DNA of 64,000 nt from Myxococcus terminator_A (GCA_049194865.1 JBLZWL010000063.1:69647-133646); one strand, 5' to 3'; counted from the stretch's first letter, positions 8,499 to 17,314 are shown. Translations and numbers: made by a program. Notes: generated by a model not told the origin, from the letters alone.

Positions 8499-8594
8499 TT
8501 CGGTCGCTGCGTCACCGGTGCGCCAGGTCGGTTCGGCAGCGCGACAAGACCCGTGAGCGAGGCGCGCACGGCAGAGGCGACAAACTCCCTGACA
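8499..8594 (+). repeat. Dispersed intergenic repeat, copy C
   Basis: TTCGGTCGCTGCGTCA at the left and GCGAGGCGCGCACGG plus CAGAGGCGACAAACTCCCTG at the right match copy B; the middle diverges. A partial echo (GCTGCGTCAAG, CCGCGCACGG) lies just upstream at 8443-8470. Confidence 0.65.
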
Positions 8595-9070
8595 CGGGGG
8601 GGTTGTGGCGAGCGCGGCGTCTGCACCTGCTTGGGATAACTGCTCGAGGCGCCCGCGGCCCTTCCCCATGCGCATCGTAATCGGCGCCGAAGAAATCACC
8701 CGTACTGCCGGTGCGTAGATGATGGGCTTCGTTGGAAGGCTTCAGCGCGGAGTGCACGGTTCCGGCGAGTTCCCCGAGACACCGCCCACGCCGTCTCGCT
8801 GACTCATGAGGCTGAGCGGCTCGTCGCGAAGGGAGTGCCAGGCCAGCGCTGCGGTACTCTCGGCCAACGATTCGCCCCCGAGCCCACACGCACCGCGAAA
8901 CCGTGCGAGTTCCACCCACCTTCATGACTGTGGGTGGAAAGCTGACAACGGCCCTTCGTCACGACATCCGGGCGCGACGGGGCCGCCCCAGGCGGAACGT
9001 GCGCATGCGTTCCGTGGCGGGGCAATCCACCACGGGACGCCGCTGGCGCGAGGTGGCCCGGTTTCTACAT
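8595..9070. other. Intergenic stretch without recognisable gene
   Basis: No frame here has a recognisable domain or a credible start with ribosome-binding site. It lies between repeat copy C and the right arm of the inverted duplication and is probably debris from earlier rearrangements. Confidence 0.5.
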
Positions 9071-9680
9071 GTGCCCAGGCTGACACCTGGGCACTGAGTT
9101 GGAAGGACTTCGCAACGCAGAGTCCGACCGTCTCCTATCGAGCAAACTCCTCCGGAAGCTCCCAAGCAAAAACAGCAACACACTCAGCTTCGCGACTCAT
9201 CATCACGCGATACCTGCCTTCAGGAAACTCTACGACATCCCCAGCGGCGAGCTGGGCGACCTGCGTGCCGAATTCAATCTGGCAGTGCCCAGCCAACACG
9301 TAGCACGTACCGGCCCGCAGTACGCCAGCGAAATCTTCCCCCGGAGAATACCGATCAACGCTCACCCGATACTTCCTCGCGGGCAAGTGCAGAGCACGCA
9401 CACTCTCTTCCGAGAGTGGTTTGCTGGAGAGTTCGGACCAGCGTCGCACCGTGAGTTCTTTGGGTTCCATCATGCATCTCATTGCGGGAAGGTAATTTCA
9501 ATCTTGGCGAACGCAGCCCGAGCATACGCCACGCCCTCCGCAGTCGGCATGAAGTGGCCGCTTGTGTTGTCGATAGTGACGCCAAAGTACGTGCAGCCGG
9601 CACGGGCAATTTGAGCCTCGCCCGCGGTAAGAACCGCGCGCCCACCAGATAGAACCGCGTGCTTGATCTCCACTCCCAGG
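9071..9680 (-). repeat. Inverted duplication, right arm
   Basis: Reverse-complement partner of 6610-7224, containing the last ~70 residues of the toxin domain, the immunity gene and both hairpins. It ends near 9680, where an IS3 OrfB remnant begins. Confidence 0.85.
9135..9482 (-). CDS. Cupin-like putative immunity protein, copy 2
   Basis: 115 residues, the same length as copy 1 and nearly identical. It differs mainly at EDFAGVL versus ADVGGEM (residues ~50-57) and at REAECVAV versus REAGCVVV near the end. The reading frame is intact, and its start overlaps the toxin remnant's stop region as in copy 1. An intact immunity gene behind a truncated toxin suggests either selection for protection against siblings carrying the full toxin, or a recent duplication that has not decayed. 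The cupin-like core (RAGTCYVLAGHCQIEFG) is unchanged. Confidence 0.75.
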   Translation of the reverse strand: MRCMMEPKELTVRRWSELSSKPLSEESVRALHLPARKYRVSVDRYSPGEDFAGVLRAGTCYVLAGHCQIEFGTQVAQLAAGDVVEFPEGRYRVMMSREAECVAVFAWELPEEFAR

Positions 9681-9682
9681 GA
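9479..9682 (-). pseudogene. Truncated copy of the toxin domain
   Basis: Carries only the last ~68 residues of the toxin domain (EIKHAVLSGGRAV, AGEAQIARAG, SGHFMPTAEGVAYARAAFAK). It diverges from copy 1 at YFGVTIDNTSG versus YFGLRINGRSG. The 5' end is lost at ~9680 at the junction with IS3 sequence, so the Hint part and the first half of the toxin are missing. Not expected to be functional. Confidence 0.7.
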
Positions 9683-9690
9683 CGCGCGCA

Positions 9691-9936
9691 TTCGGCGGCA
9701 GCCTGGGGCTGCTCACCCGAACGACACCTGCGCACTCACCCGAGAGCAACGGGATGGCCGGAACCTTCGTGAAGACCTTCAAGCGCGACTACGTCTACCT
9801 CGCCCGCCTGGACAGCGCGGAGGCCGTCCTCCGACAACTGCCCGCGTGGTTCGACGACTACAACCACGTGCATCATCACAAGGGCCTGAAGATGCGTTCC
9901 CCTATCGAGTACCGCCACGCAGCATCCCCCCTCTGA
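9691..9936 (+). pseudogene. IS3-family transposase OrfB C-terminal remnant
   Basis: The frame reads LGLLTRTTPAHSPESNGMAG, then FVKTFKRDYVYLARLDSAEA, WFDDYNHVHHHKGLKMRSPI and EYRHAA. This is the end of the rve integrase domain of IS3-type OrfB, including the SPESNGM.E/G..FVKT block, although the catalytic Glu position is occupied by Gly (MAGTF). The first ~200 residues are missing. The next bases after the stop (ATGTCCGATTTGACGGGGG) resemble an IS3 terminal inverted repeat. Same family and orientation as the OrfA stub at 2261. Confidence 0.75.
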
Positions 9937-10236
9937 CCATGTCCGATTTGACGGGGGCAACTCCAGAGTGCTGCTCACCGTCTGAACCTACAGTCCACAC
10001 GAAGTGCGGGAGAGTCACGGAACCAGGCGACTCCCAGCCCGGAATTGGGCCGCCTCCAGACTCGCCAACTCCCACCTCAGCGCCATCCAGAAACAGCCGA
10101 GCCCCGTCCCGAGGCGCGGACAGGTACTTTGGCGCACAACCACCGTACCTTGAGAGATCGACCACCTCCTGAAGCACCGGCACACCCCCTGCACACGTCG
10201 AGCGGACTCGCGCGAATCCCGTTCCCCACCACGCCC
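9937..10236. other. IS3 right-end sequence and unassigned intergenic DNA
   Basis: The first ~25 bp look like an IS3 right end. The rest holds no gene I can support; one minus-strand frame (10172-9970) reads like protein but has no homology I recognise and no start. Confidence 0.4.
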
Positions 10237-11184
10237 ATGTCCCGCTCCGTCCTTCTTGTCTTCCTGCTCTGCGCCTCTCCCTCCGCCTTCGCCAGCTCCC
10301 TCCAGTGCAGCCACAGTGCTGGGCCGTGTCATACGAATGCGGACTGCTGCTCATCGGCGAATGTCTGCTCCCAGGGCACCTGCCGATCCGCATATGGCAC
10401 CACTCTCCACTGCAGTCGTGGCGGTGGCCGCTGTGCCACCTCCTACACGTGCTGCCCAGGCTTCACCTGTGAGAACATCAATACCGACGCATCCTTTCCC
10501 ACCGGGGTCTGCACGCCGTCCTCTTCATGCATTCCCATGGACTCGCCATGCGGTGCTGGAGGTGCCTGCTGCGACGGACTCGTGTGTCGCGAAGGAACGT
10601 GTGTCCACCCCACGCTCGCGGGCCCCCTCACGTGTGGCTCAGCAAAGGCATCGTGCGAGAGCACCACGGAGTGCTGCCTCGGACTCACCTGCTCGCTGGG
10701 ACGGTGTGCGGAGCCCGTCACCCACTACCGCGACGTTGGAGAGTCCTGCGGGCCGCAGGCCCCGTGCTTCCTCGGCAATACCTGCGTCAGCGGCGTCTGC
10801 ATCTACAACGGCGCCCTCCGCACAGCCTCCTCCCGCACACCAACCCCGTCCGAGGCAGGTGCTGACGTCCTCCCACCGACTCCTCAAGCCAAGCTGCGAG
10901 GCGCGGCCGCCATCTGGCGTGACGTCCACTGGGGGGAGGACGCCAAGAAGCAGGAGGCGGAGCGCCTCGAGCAGAAAGAGGACGCACGACGAGAGGACTC
11001 GCGACGCGAAGAAACGAGGCAAGAGGAGCGCCGTCGCCAGCAGCGTGAAGACGACCGGCGCGAGGAGGAGAGGCGTCGACAGCAGCGCGAGGACGCTCGG
11101 CGGGAGGATGAACGGCGTCGCCAGCAGGCAGACGACGCACGGAGGGAAGAGGCACGCCGAGCAGCGAGTCGCAATGGCTGGTAG
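10237..11184 (+). CDS. Secreted cysteine-rich protein with charged C-terminal helix
   Basis: 315 residues from the ATG at 10237. A signal peptide (MSRSVLLVFLLCASPSAFA-S) is followed by about 190 residues with four to five compact Cys modules. Each has the pattern C-x5-7-C-x5-CC-x4-5-C-x3-5-C, for example CHTNADCCSSANVCSQGTC and CGAGGACCDGLVCREGTC. These resemble dickkopf/colipase-like or knottin folds seen in several myxobacterial secreted proteins. After a Pro-rich linker, the last ~85 residues are almost only Arg, Glu, Asp, Gln and Lys in a repeating RREEERRRQQRED pattern, predicting a long single alpha-helix or coiled coil. Role unknown; adhesion or envelope spacing is possible. Confidence 0.75.
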   Translation: MSRSVLLVFLLCASPSAFASSLQCSHSAGPCHTNADCCSSANVCSQGTCRSAYGTTLHCSRGGGRCATSYTCCPGFTCENINTDASFPTGVCTPSSSCIPMDSPCGAGGACCDGLVCREGTCVHPTLAGPLTCGSAKASCESTTECCLGLTCSLGRCAEPVTHYRDVGESCGPQAPCFLGNTCVSGVCIYNGALRTASSRTPTPSEAGADVLPPTPQAKLRGAAAIWRDVHWGEDAKKQEAERLEQKEDARREDSRREETRQEERRRQQREDDRREEERRRQQREDARREDERRRQQADDARREEARRAASRNGW

Positions 11185-11404
11185 GCGCTGTAGGTAGTGA
11201 AGGGAAGCACTTCTCAATCACCAAGAGTGCGCCTGTCTCTCATGACTTTCGTCGAAGCGAGTCTCCCTGAAGCTCGGCGGTGTCGTCGCGTCACCCCTTG
11301 TCGCGATAAGCCATCGGGTGGGGGCTTGTTCCTCCGCCCGTCGCGCGGTCCCCGGGCGCCCCGGGGTACCATCTCCCAAATCCACGGAAGAGCATCCAGG
11401 CCTC

Positions 11405-12067
11405 ATGAATTCAACCATCCAACACCCGTTCCGTCTCACGCCGTCCCTCCAGCGACTCGCCTTCTGGGCTCTCGTCCCGTTGCTGCTCACAGGCTGCGGG
11501 GAGAAGGATGACGGCCTGAAGTCCACCATCCGCGTGCGCTATGCCGACGAGTGGCTTTCCCTCAACGAGGTGGGACTCATCACTTTCGGCATTGAACCGG
11601 GATTCAGTCGGTACCGTGTCCACTTCTGCGGAGACTTCGAGCCCGACGACGATGTCCGCGGTGACAGGGTCCACGCCTGCATGTCGCTCTTCTACGCAGC
11701 AGGGGAACTCCCCGTGGGGCCTTGGTCCCTGGACATCGCGGGAATTGGCGCCCCTCCAACTGGATTCCTTGGCTCGGGACCGGGAGAGTTCACCCCAGAC
11801 GAGCAACACTCTCCGCGCATCATCTCAGCGTGGTCAGCGATGGGCTGCGAGTCTGACCGGACCTTCCTCCAGCCGCCCCATCGAGTTGAAGGCAAGTTCG
11901 TGATGGAGAGCGAAACGCCCGACCACCTCAAGGGGTGGCTTGAGTTGACGGCCACCGTCGACGACGCGGCGAGCGTAAGCCCCTGTCAGGCGGATGAGAT
12001 TGTAGGCCGCCTCGAATTCGACTTTTCCCCCAAGAAACCACGGCAGGTGTACCCGCGTAGCCCCTGA
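11405..12067 (+). CDS. Hypothetical lipoprotein
   Basis: 220 residues. The ATG at 11405 is preferred to the longer frame because the following segment is a good lipoprotein leader: LAFWALVPLLLTGCGEKDDG, with lipobox LTGC. The mature part has paired Cys residues (HFCGD, VHACMS, MGCESD, SPCQAD) and appears beta-rich, consistent with an exported folded domain. I recognise no family. It stands alone between the Cys-rich protein gene and an IS5 remnant, and codon usage is typical of the host. Confidence 0.7.
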   Translation: MNSTIQHPFRLTPSLQRLAFWALVPLLLTGCGEKDDGLKSTIRVRYADEWLSLNEVGLITFGIEPGFSRYRVHFCGDFEPDDDVRGDRVHACMSLFYAAGELPVGPWSLDIAGIGAPPTGFLGSGPGEFTPDEQHSPRIISAWSAMGCESDRTFLQPPHRVEGKFVMESETPDHLKGWLELTATVDDAASVSPCQADEIVGRLEFDFSPKKPRQVYPRSP

Positions 12068-12180
12068 GCGGGCGCACATCCCTGTCTCGGGGAATGCCGT
12101 AGGCTCACGAAGCCACGCCCAAGGTACGTCGGCTGGCAAAAGAGTTCTGCTTCACTCTTCACGCACCTCGACAAGGTAAA

Positions 12181-12362
12181 GGAGTGCGCATCAAGACGAG
12201 CCGCGCTCGACAGAAGGCGCGACGGTGGAGCGCGGGCACTCTTGGCTGAATCGCTTCCGACGACTGCTGATGCGATGGGAGAAGCGCGAAGACACCTCTC
12301 TGGGAATGCCGCACCTCGCGGTGGGCATCATCCCCTGGTTCCACGCGCTCCTACCGAGATAA
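12181..12362 (+). pseudogene. IS5-family transposase C-terminal remnant, frameshifted
   Basis: From 12225 the frame reads VERGHSWLNRFRRLLMRWEK, then a RED..LGMPHLAVGIIP segment ending at the TAA 12360-12362. This is the end of IS5/IS427-type transposases (consensus VERT-SWLNRFRRL, then a Glu). The preceding few residues (GVRIKTSRARQKARRW) sit in another frame, showing a frameshift near 12222. The rest of the element is gone. Confidence 0.7.
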
Positions 12363-12509
12363 GCTCCGGGATGTTGGCCCCTCAATTGCCTTGGGCCGAG
12401 GCAGCCCCCGTCTCGTCACTGGAAGCCGAGCACCCATGCGTTCCCGACCCTTCGTCCCTGTCCTCCCGGCCTCGTCCACCTCGTCTGTCCGCTCCAAGGA
12501 GGTGGCCCT

Positions 12510-13880
12510 GTGAGCCGCATCGCGGGATGGGTGGTGCTGGTGCTGGCGCTGGTCGTGTCGTCCCCCCCGGCCGAGGCCGCGCAGGCGAAGAAGACCCAGG
12601 CGCAGAAGACCCGGGTGGCGGTGCTGCGCCCGGAGGGCCCCCAGGCGGATGCGCTGCGCAGGGTGCTGACTCAGGAGCTGGGCAAGAAGGGACGCGGGCG
12701 AGAGGTGCTGCCCGCGAAGAAGGTGGATGCCCAGGTGAAGCTCATCCGCGGCGGTCCGAAGTCGGATGAGCAGCGGCAGGCGCTGGCGAAAAAGCTCGGC
12801 GCGGACGTGCTCATCCTCGCCTCGGTGAAGGGGACGAAGCGCTGGGACGTGGAGGTCCGCGCCTACTCCGGCAAGGACGGCACCCTCCTCACGGAGGAGC
12901 GCTGGGACGTCCGCACCAACCGCGCCTTCCCCGACGTGCGGCGCGAGCTCGAGCCCAAGCTGGGCGCGGCCCTGAAGGCGGGCCCGGAGCAGCGCCCCCC
13001 GCCCGCCTCCGTCACGCCTCCCACTCCTGTCTCCGAGCCGGAGGTCGCGCCCCCGGCCCCCATCGCGGAGGCACCGCGCCCGGCGGTGGTGAAGCCTCCT
13101 CCGCCCACCGTGAAGCAGGAGGAGCCGCCGGTGAAGTCCGAGCCGAAGGCCGCCGGCCCTCGCGACCTGGACGGCCCCATCCTGGAGGCGCTGCTGTCCG
13201 GACAGGGGCTGTTCCGCCGCTTCAACTTCTCTGGCAACAACGCCGACGAGCTGCCCGACTACAGCCTCAACAGCGCCGCGATGGCGAGCCTCGCGGTGAG
13301 CTACTTCCCGCTCTCCCACTTCACGGATGGGCTGGTGCACAACCTGGGTATCGTGGCGCGGGGCTCACGCTCCTTCGGGCTGTCCACGCGGCTCCCGGAT
13401 GGCTCCAGCTACGGCACCACCGCGCAGCTCCTGGAGGGAGGCCTGCGCTTCCGCCTGCCGCTGCGGTGGCTGGAGGTCTCGGTGGGCGCGCTGTACGGCA
13501 CCCACTCCTTCGCGGTGGAACTCCCGCCGGAGAGCACCTTCGCCCTGCCCGACGTGGACTACCGCTTCGCGCACGTGGAGCTGGGCCTGCGCAAGGCGCT
13601 CACCGAGCGATGGGCCATCGCCGCGCGCGTGGGCTACCAGCACGTGCTGAGCGGCGGCGAGCTGTCCTCGGACGACTACCTCCCGGAGCTGAGCGGCTCC
13701 GGACTCGATGGCGAGCTCGCCGTGGAGTTCGCCCTGACGCGCATGCTGGGCCTGCGGATGGGCGGAGAGCTGCGAAGCTACTCCTTCACCGCCGACGCCG
13801 CGGAGGGGGCCCCGGTCTTCGCCGGCGGCGCCAAGGACCTGTACTTCAGTGGTCAGCTCGGCGTGTACCTGCGGCTGTAG
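12510..13880 (+). CDS. Exported protein with Pro-rich linker and outer-membrane beta-barrel-like C-terminus
   Basis: 456 residues. The GTG at 12510 is supported by AAGGAGGTGG 8 nt upstream. A signal peptide (WVVLVLALVVSSPPAEA-A) is followed by a ~125-residue alpha/beta domain (TRVAVLRPEGPQADALRRVL, and KKLGADVLILASVKG), similar to the periplasmic domains that precede many myxobacterial envelope proteins. A Pro/Glu-rich linker spans residues ~155-215. The last ~230 residues show alternating aromatic strands (SYFPLSHF, LNLGIVARGSRSFGLSTRLP, YRFAHVELGLRKAL, WAIAARVGYQHVL) and a terminal strand LYFSGQLGVYLRL ending in a hydrophobic residue, as in outer-membrane barrels. Cargo or partner unknown. 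Confidence 0.7.
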   Translation: MSRIAGWVVLVLALVVSSPPAEAAQAKKTQAQKTRVAVLRPEGPQADALRRVLTQELGKKGRGREVLPAKKVDAQVKLIRGGPKSDEQRQALAKKLGADVLILASVKGTKRWDVEVRAYSGKDGTLLTEERWDVRTNRAFPDVRRELEPKLGAALKAGPEQRPPPASVTPPTPVSEPEVAPPAPIAEAPRPAVVKPPPPTVKQEEPPVKSEPKAAGPRDLDGPILEALLSGQGLFRRFNFSGNNADELPDYSLNSAAMASLAVSYFPLSHFTDGLVHNLGIVARGSRSFGLSTRLPDGSSYGTTAQLLEGGLRFRLPLRWLEVSVGALYGTHSFAVELPPESTFALPDVDYRFAHVELGLRKALTERWAIAARVGYQHVLSGGELSSDDYLPELSGSGLDGELAVEFALTRMLGLRMGGELRSYSFTADAAEGAPVFAGGAKDLYFSGQLGVYLRL

Positions 13881-14096
13881 CACCCGCACACTGAGGGGGG
13901 CTGTCCCCCACGCCTGTGGCGCCCCCTCCACACTTTTGCGCGAGGCCCTCACGAAAAGTCGGGTCTGATGAAACACGCATGCACGTGTGACACGAGTTTT
14001 TCAGTATCCGTGTCATCGGGCCATTTGACCGATGCGCGTGCGAGTCGCGGCTACATTGACAGGAACGCGCAATCCATCCGATTGGTATGTCTCCCA

Positions 14097-15836
14097 ATGA
14101 TGGAGGCGCTCGTGCCGAGGATGCGTTCACAACGGTTGTCACGAGAGCCAGCGGAGCGGGGACGGTGGTGGCGCCCGGTGGTGCTCGGGCTGTTCTTGAG
14201 CGGGGCTGCTGGCTGCGAAGGAACCATCTCCAACCCGGAGGGCCCCGGTGGAGGGCCCGGCCCCGGTACGCCCCCGCCCACCGTCATCGAGAAGCCAGCC
14301 CCGTCCGTGCGGATGGCGCGCCTGACGCACGTGCAGTGGACCCACAGCGTGCAGGAGCTGCTCAGGCTGGACGCGCCGCCCACCACGCTGGCGGGCACCT
14401 TCCGCGCGGACCCCGCCCAGAGCGGCTTCCTCTTCGACAACGATGCGCGCTCCCTCTCCGTCGACGAGGCCCTCTGGGGCGCCTACCAGCGCGCCGCCGC
14501 GGAGCTCGCCGGCCAGGTGACGACGGACGCGACGAAGCTCGCGCGCCTGCTGCCTCCGTCGACCGCCACCGGCGAAGCGCGCGCCCGCGCCTTCGTGGAG
14601 TCCTTCGGCCTGCGCGCGCACCGGCGCCCGCTGACGTCCGAAGAGGTGGAGAGCTACCTCGGGCTGTACCGCAAGGGGCCCCAGGCCTACGCGGACATGG
14701 CGGCCTTCGAGGGTGGCATCCGGCTGGTGATTGAAGCCTTCCTCCAGTCGCCCCACTTCCTCTACCGCGTGGAGCGCAGCACCCAGGCCGTGCAGGACCG
14801 GGTGCCGCTCGACGACTACGAAGTGGCTTCGCGGCTGAGCTACGGCCTCTGGAGCGTCATGCCGGACGACGCCCTGTTCGCCGCCGCGAGCGAGGGCACC
14901 CTGCACTCCCGCGAGGGCGTCGCCGCACAGGCACGGCGCATGCTCCAGGACGCGCGCTCGAACAAGGTGGTGGAGGCCTTCCACCGCACCCTCTTCGACG
15001 TGCCCCGCTTTGCCGCCATCCGGCCCTCCCTCACGCGCTACCCGCAGGTGACCGAGCGCCTCGGGGAGCACGCGGCCCGGGAGACGACCCTCTTCGTCCA
15101 GGACGTCGTCTTCTCCCGCAAGGGCGGCTACAGCGACCTGCTCACCTCGCCGGCCACCTTCGTCAACGACGAGCTGGCGCGCGTCTACGGGCTGAGTGGC
15201 ACGTTCACCGCCGACTTCGTCCCCGTGACGCTGGACTCGCGCGAGCGCAAGGGCGTGCTCACCCAGGTGGGCTTCCTGGCCTCGCACGCGACGTCGGTGG
15301 ACCCGGACCCCATCCACCGCGGCGTCTTCGTGTCCGAGCGCATCCTCTGCCGGAAGATTGGCGCGCCGCCGGCCAACATCCCACCGCTCCCCGCCCCCCA
15401 GGGCCGCACCAATCGCGAGGTCGTCGCCTCGCACACCGAAGCGCCCGGGTCCGCGTGCGCCAGCTGCCACTCGCACCTCATCAACCCGCTCGGCTTCCCC
15501 TTCGAGAACTTCGACGCCATCGGCGGCTACCGCACCACGGACAACGGACATCCGGTGGACGCCAGCTCGACTCCCACCATCAACGGCGAGAAGGTGCCGG
15601 TGCGCGACGCGCTCGACCTGGCGGACGCACTCGCGGCCAATGAGGGGGTGCATGCCTGCTACGCGCAGCACTGGGTGGAGTACCTCCACGGGCGCCCGTT
15701 CGCCCACGAGGATGGGCCGCTGGTGGAGCGGCTCGGAAAGCTGTCGAAGGCGGGCAACCTGTCCATCGTCGACCTCGTCGTGGAGGTCGTCACCAGCGAG
15801 GGCTTCGTGAATCGCCACCCGGAGGAGCTGCCATGA
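14097..15836 (+). CDS. DUF1592/DUF1588/DUF1585 lipoprotein with CxxCH motif
   Basis: About 579 residues from the ATG at 14097; an ATG at 14121 is equally possible. The leader VVLGLFLSGAAGC ends in a lipobox. The order of blocks matches the Planctomycete/myxobacterial cytochrome-like family: N-terminal VRMARLTHVQWTHSVQELL, DUF1592 (YEVASRLSYGLWSVMPDDAL), DUF1588 (VNDELARVYGL, RKGVLTQVGFLASHA, DPDPIHRGVFVSERILC) and a c-type haem motif in SACASCHSHLINPLGFPFEN. DUF1585 follows with VRDALDLADAL and the HWVEYLHGRPF segment. The stop overlaps the start of the DUF1552 partner by ATGA. Function is unproven; an electron-transfer or polymer-degrading role on the cell surface has been suggested for such pairs. 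Confidence 0.85.
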   Translation: MMEALVPRMRSQRLSREPAERGRWWRPVVLGLFLSGAAGCEGTISNPEGPGGGPGPGTPPPTVIEKPAPSVRMARLTHVQWTHSVQELLRLDAPPTTLAGTFRADPAQSGFLFDNDARSLSVDEALWGAYQRAAAELAGQVTTDATKLARLLPPSTATGEARARAFVESFGLRAHRRPLTSEEVESYLGLYRKGPQAYADMAAFEGGIRLVIEAFLQSPHFLYRVERSTQAVQDRVPLDDYEVASRLSYGLWSVMPDDALFAAASEGTLHSREGVAAQARRMLQDARSNKVVEAFHRTLFDVPRFAAIRPSLTRYPQVTERLGEHAARETTLFVQDVVFSRKGGYSDLLTSPATFVNDELARVYGLSGTFTADFVPVTLDSRERKGVLTQVGFLASHATSVDPDPIHRGVFVSERILCRKIGAPPANIPPLPAPQGRTNREVVASHTEAPGSACASCHSHLINPLGFPFENFDAIGGYRTTDNGHPVDASSTPTINGEKVPVRDALDLADALAANEGVHACYAQHWVEYLHGRPFAHEDGPLVERLGKLSKAGNLSIVDLVVEVVTSEGFVNRHPEELP

Positions 15837-17257
15837 AGCTGAGTCGCCGGATGGTGTTGAAGGGCCTGGGCGGGACGATGCTGAGCCTGCCGTTTCTCGA
15901 GGGGCTGGTGCCGAGGACCGCCCGCGCGGCGGACTCGGGGGCGCTGCCGTACGCCATCTTCTTCCGTCAGGCCAACGGCGTCGCCTCGGCCCAGACGACG
16001 TCGGAGCTCGGCGCGGAGCCGGAGCGCTTCTGGCCTCGCACCCTGGGGGCGCTCACCGCGGACAGCATCGCCGGGCGGGCCGTGGGCGTGCTCAATGACC
16101 ACCGCGCGCACCTGCTGCTGGTGCGCAACGTCAACATGAGGGACTACAACTACGGGGACGGCCACGCCCGCGGCGCCATGCAGGGGCTGACCGCGCGGGG
16201 CCCCGTGGTGGAGGGCGCGGGCGGCGGCTCCGAGTCCGGAGGCGAGTCCATCGACCACCGCATCGGCCGCGAGCTCAACCCGCAGCAGCGTGACTCGCTC
16301 GTCTTCTACGCGGGCCGGCGTGGCGGCTGGCTCGGGGGGCCCTGCCTCTCCTACCGGAGCAGCAACGTGCGCCGGGCCGCGCTCCATGACCCGTGGAATG
16401 CGTACCAGACGATGATTGGCGGCCCGGGAGGACTGACTCCCGAGGCTCGCGAGCAGCTCCTCGTCCGGCAGCGCAGCGTGAATGACTTGGTGAAGGCCCA
16501 GCTCCAGGCGCTCCAGCAGCGTCCCGAGCTGAGCGCGTCAGACCTTGAGCGCCTGGACCTGCACCTGTCCAACGTCCGGGACCTGGAGGTCTCCCTGAGC
16601 TGCCGCATGCGCGCGGACCAGGAGCTCATCCTCCAGCAGCAGGCGCCCGGCTATGACAGCACGGACGGCACCGAGGTGCTCGCCACCGCCAGGCTGCACA
16701 TGGACATCGCCGTGATGGCGATGGCGTGCGGCACCAACCGCGCGGCCGTCATCCAGGTGGGCAACGGCAACGACGGCGACACGCGCTACCGCGACCCGGG
16801 CACGGGGCAGTTGATGGAGAACTTCCATTACGTGTCCCACCGTCGCACGTCGCACGACGCCAGCGGCGGCATCATCACCGGCTCGGACCTGCTGCACCAC
16901 CACGTGGACGTGCAGTTCGCGAGCGCGTTCAAGCACCTCCTGGACCGGCTGGTGGCCTACCAGATGCCGGACGGGAAGCGGCTCATCGAGCACGGCGTGG
17001 CGGTCTGGTACAATGATTTGGGCAACGGGCCGGCTCACTCGGCGCGCGATGTGCCCTTCGTGCTGGCGGGGAGCTGCAATGGCTTCCTCAAGCAGGGCGT
17101 CTACGTCGCGGCGTCGGGCGGCGGCAATCCCAACCACAACCGGATGCTGAACACGATTGGCACCGCCGTGGGGCTGAAGAACGCGGCCGGTGGGAACCTG
17201 GATGACTTCGGTGACCCGGCGCTGACCAAGGGCGTGCTCTCCGAGCTCATCGCCTGA
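15833..17257 (+). CDS. DUF1552 protein, partner of the DUF1592 protein
   Basis: 474 residues. It begins in an ATGA overlap, so it is translationally coupled to the preceding gene. The N-terminus (MKLSRRMVLKGLGGTMLSLP, with RR and a hydrophobic stretch ending ARA-A) looks like a Tat-type signal. The body matches DUF1552: PYAIFFRQANG, NDHRAHLLLVRNVNM, YGDGHARGAMQGLT, ESIDHRIGREL, VGNGNDGDTRYRD, and GVAVWYNDLGNGPAHSARDV. The folded-export signal plus the coupled CxxCH lipoprotein suggests a cofactor-containing complex outside the inner membrane. Biochemical activity is not established. Confidence 0.85.
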   Translation: MKLSRRMVLKGLGGTMLSLPFLEGLVPRTARAADSGALPYAIFFRQANGVASAQTTSELGAEPERFWPRTLGALTADSIAGRAVGVLNDHRAHLLLVRNVNMRDYNYGDGHARGAMQGLTARGPVVEGAGGGSESGGESIDHRIGRELNPQQRDSLVFYAGRRGGWLGGPCLSYRSSNVRRAALHDPWNAYQTMIGGPGGLTPEAREQLLVRQRSVNDLVKAQLQALQQRPELSASDLERLDLHLSNVRDLEVSLSCRMRADQELILQQQAPGYDSTDGTEVLATARLHMDIAVMAMACGTNRAAVIQVGNGNDGDTRYRDPGTGQLMENFHYVSHRRTSHDASGGIITGSDLLHHHVDVQFASAFKHLLDRLVAYQMPDGKRLIEHGVAVWYNDLGNGPAHSARDVPFVLAGSCNGFLKQGVYVAASGGGNPNHNRMLNTIGTAVGLKNAAGGNLDDFGDPALTKGVLSELIA

Positions 17258-17270
17258 GTGGCCGAGTGCG

Positions 17271-17301
17271 GCCTGCTCCAGCGTTCGGCGCTGGAGCAGG
17301 C
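17271..17301. terminator. Strong bidirectional terminator
   Basis: A perfect 13-bp stem (GCCTGCTCCAGCG / CGCTGGAGCAGGC) with a TTCGG loop lies 14 bp after the DUF1552 stop and 14 bp before the convergent protease stop. Confidence 0.85.
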
Positions 17302-17314
17302 CCTCCCCCGTCCC

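Noticed and set aside
8512..8925. Minus-strand ORF of 137 codons in the gap after the WD40 gene
   Set aside because: Crosses the dispersed repeat, has biased Arg/Ser composition and no domain.
9970..10172. Protein-like minus-strand frame (DLSRYGGCAPKYLSAP...)
   Set aside because: Reads plausibly for ~65 residues but has no start, no ribosome-binding site and no family I recognise; at most a gene fragment.
14050..14096. TTGACA at about 14056 as a -35 box for the DUF1592 gene
   Set aside because: No acceptable -10 hexamer occurs at 16-18 bp spacing.
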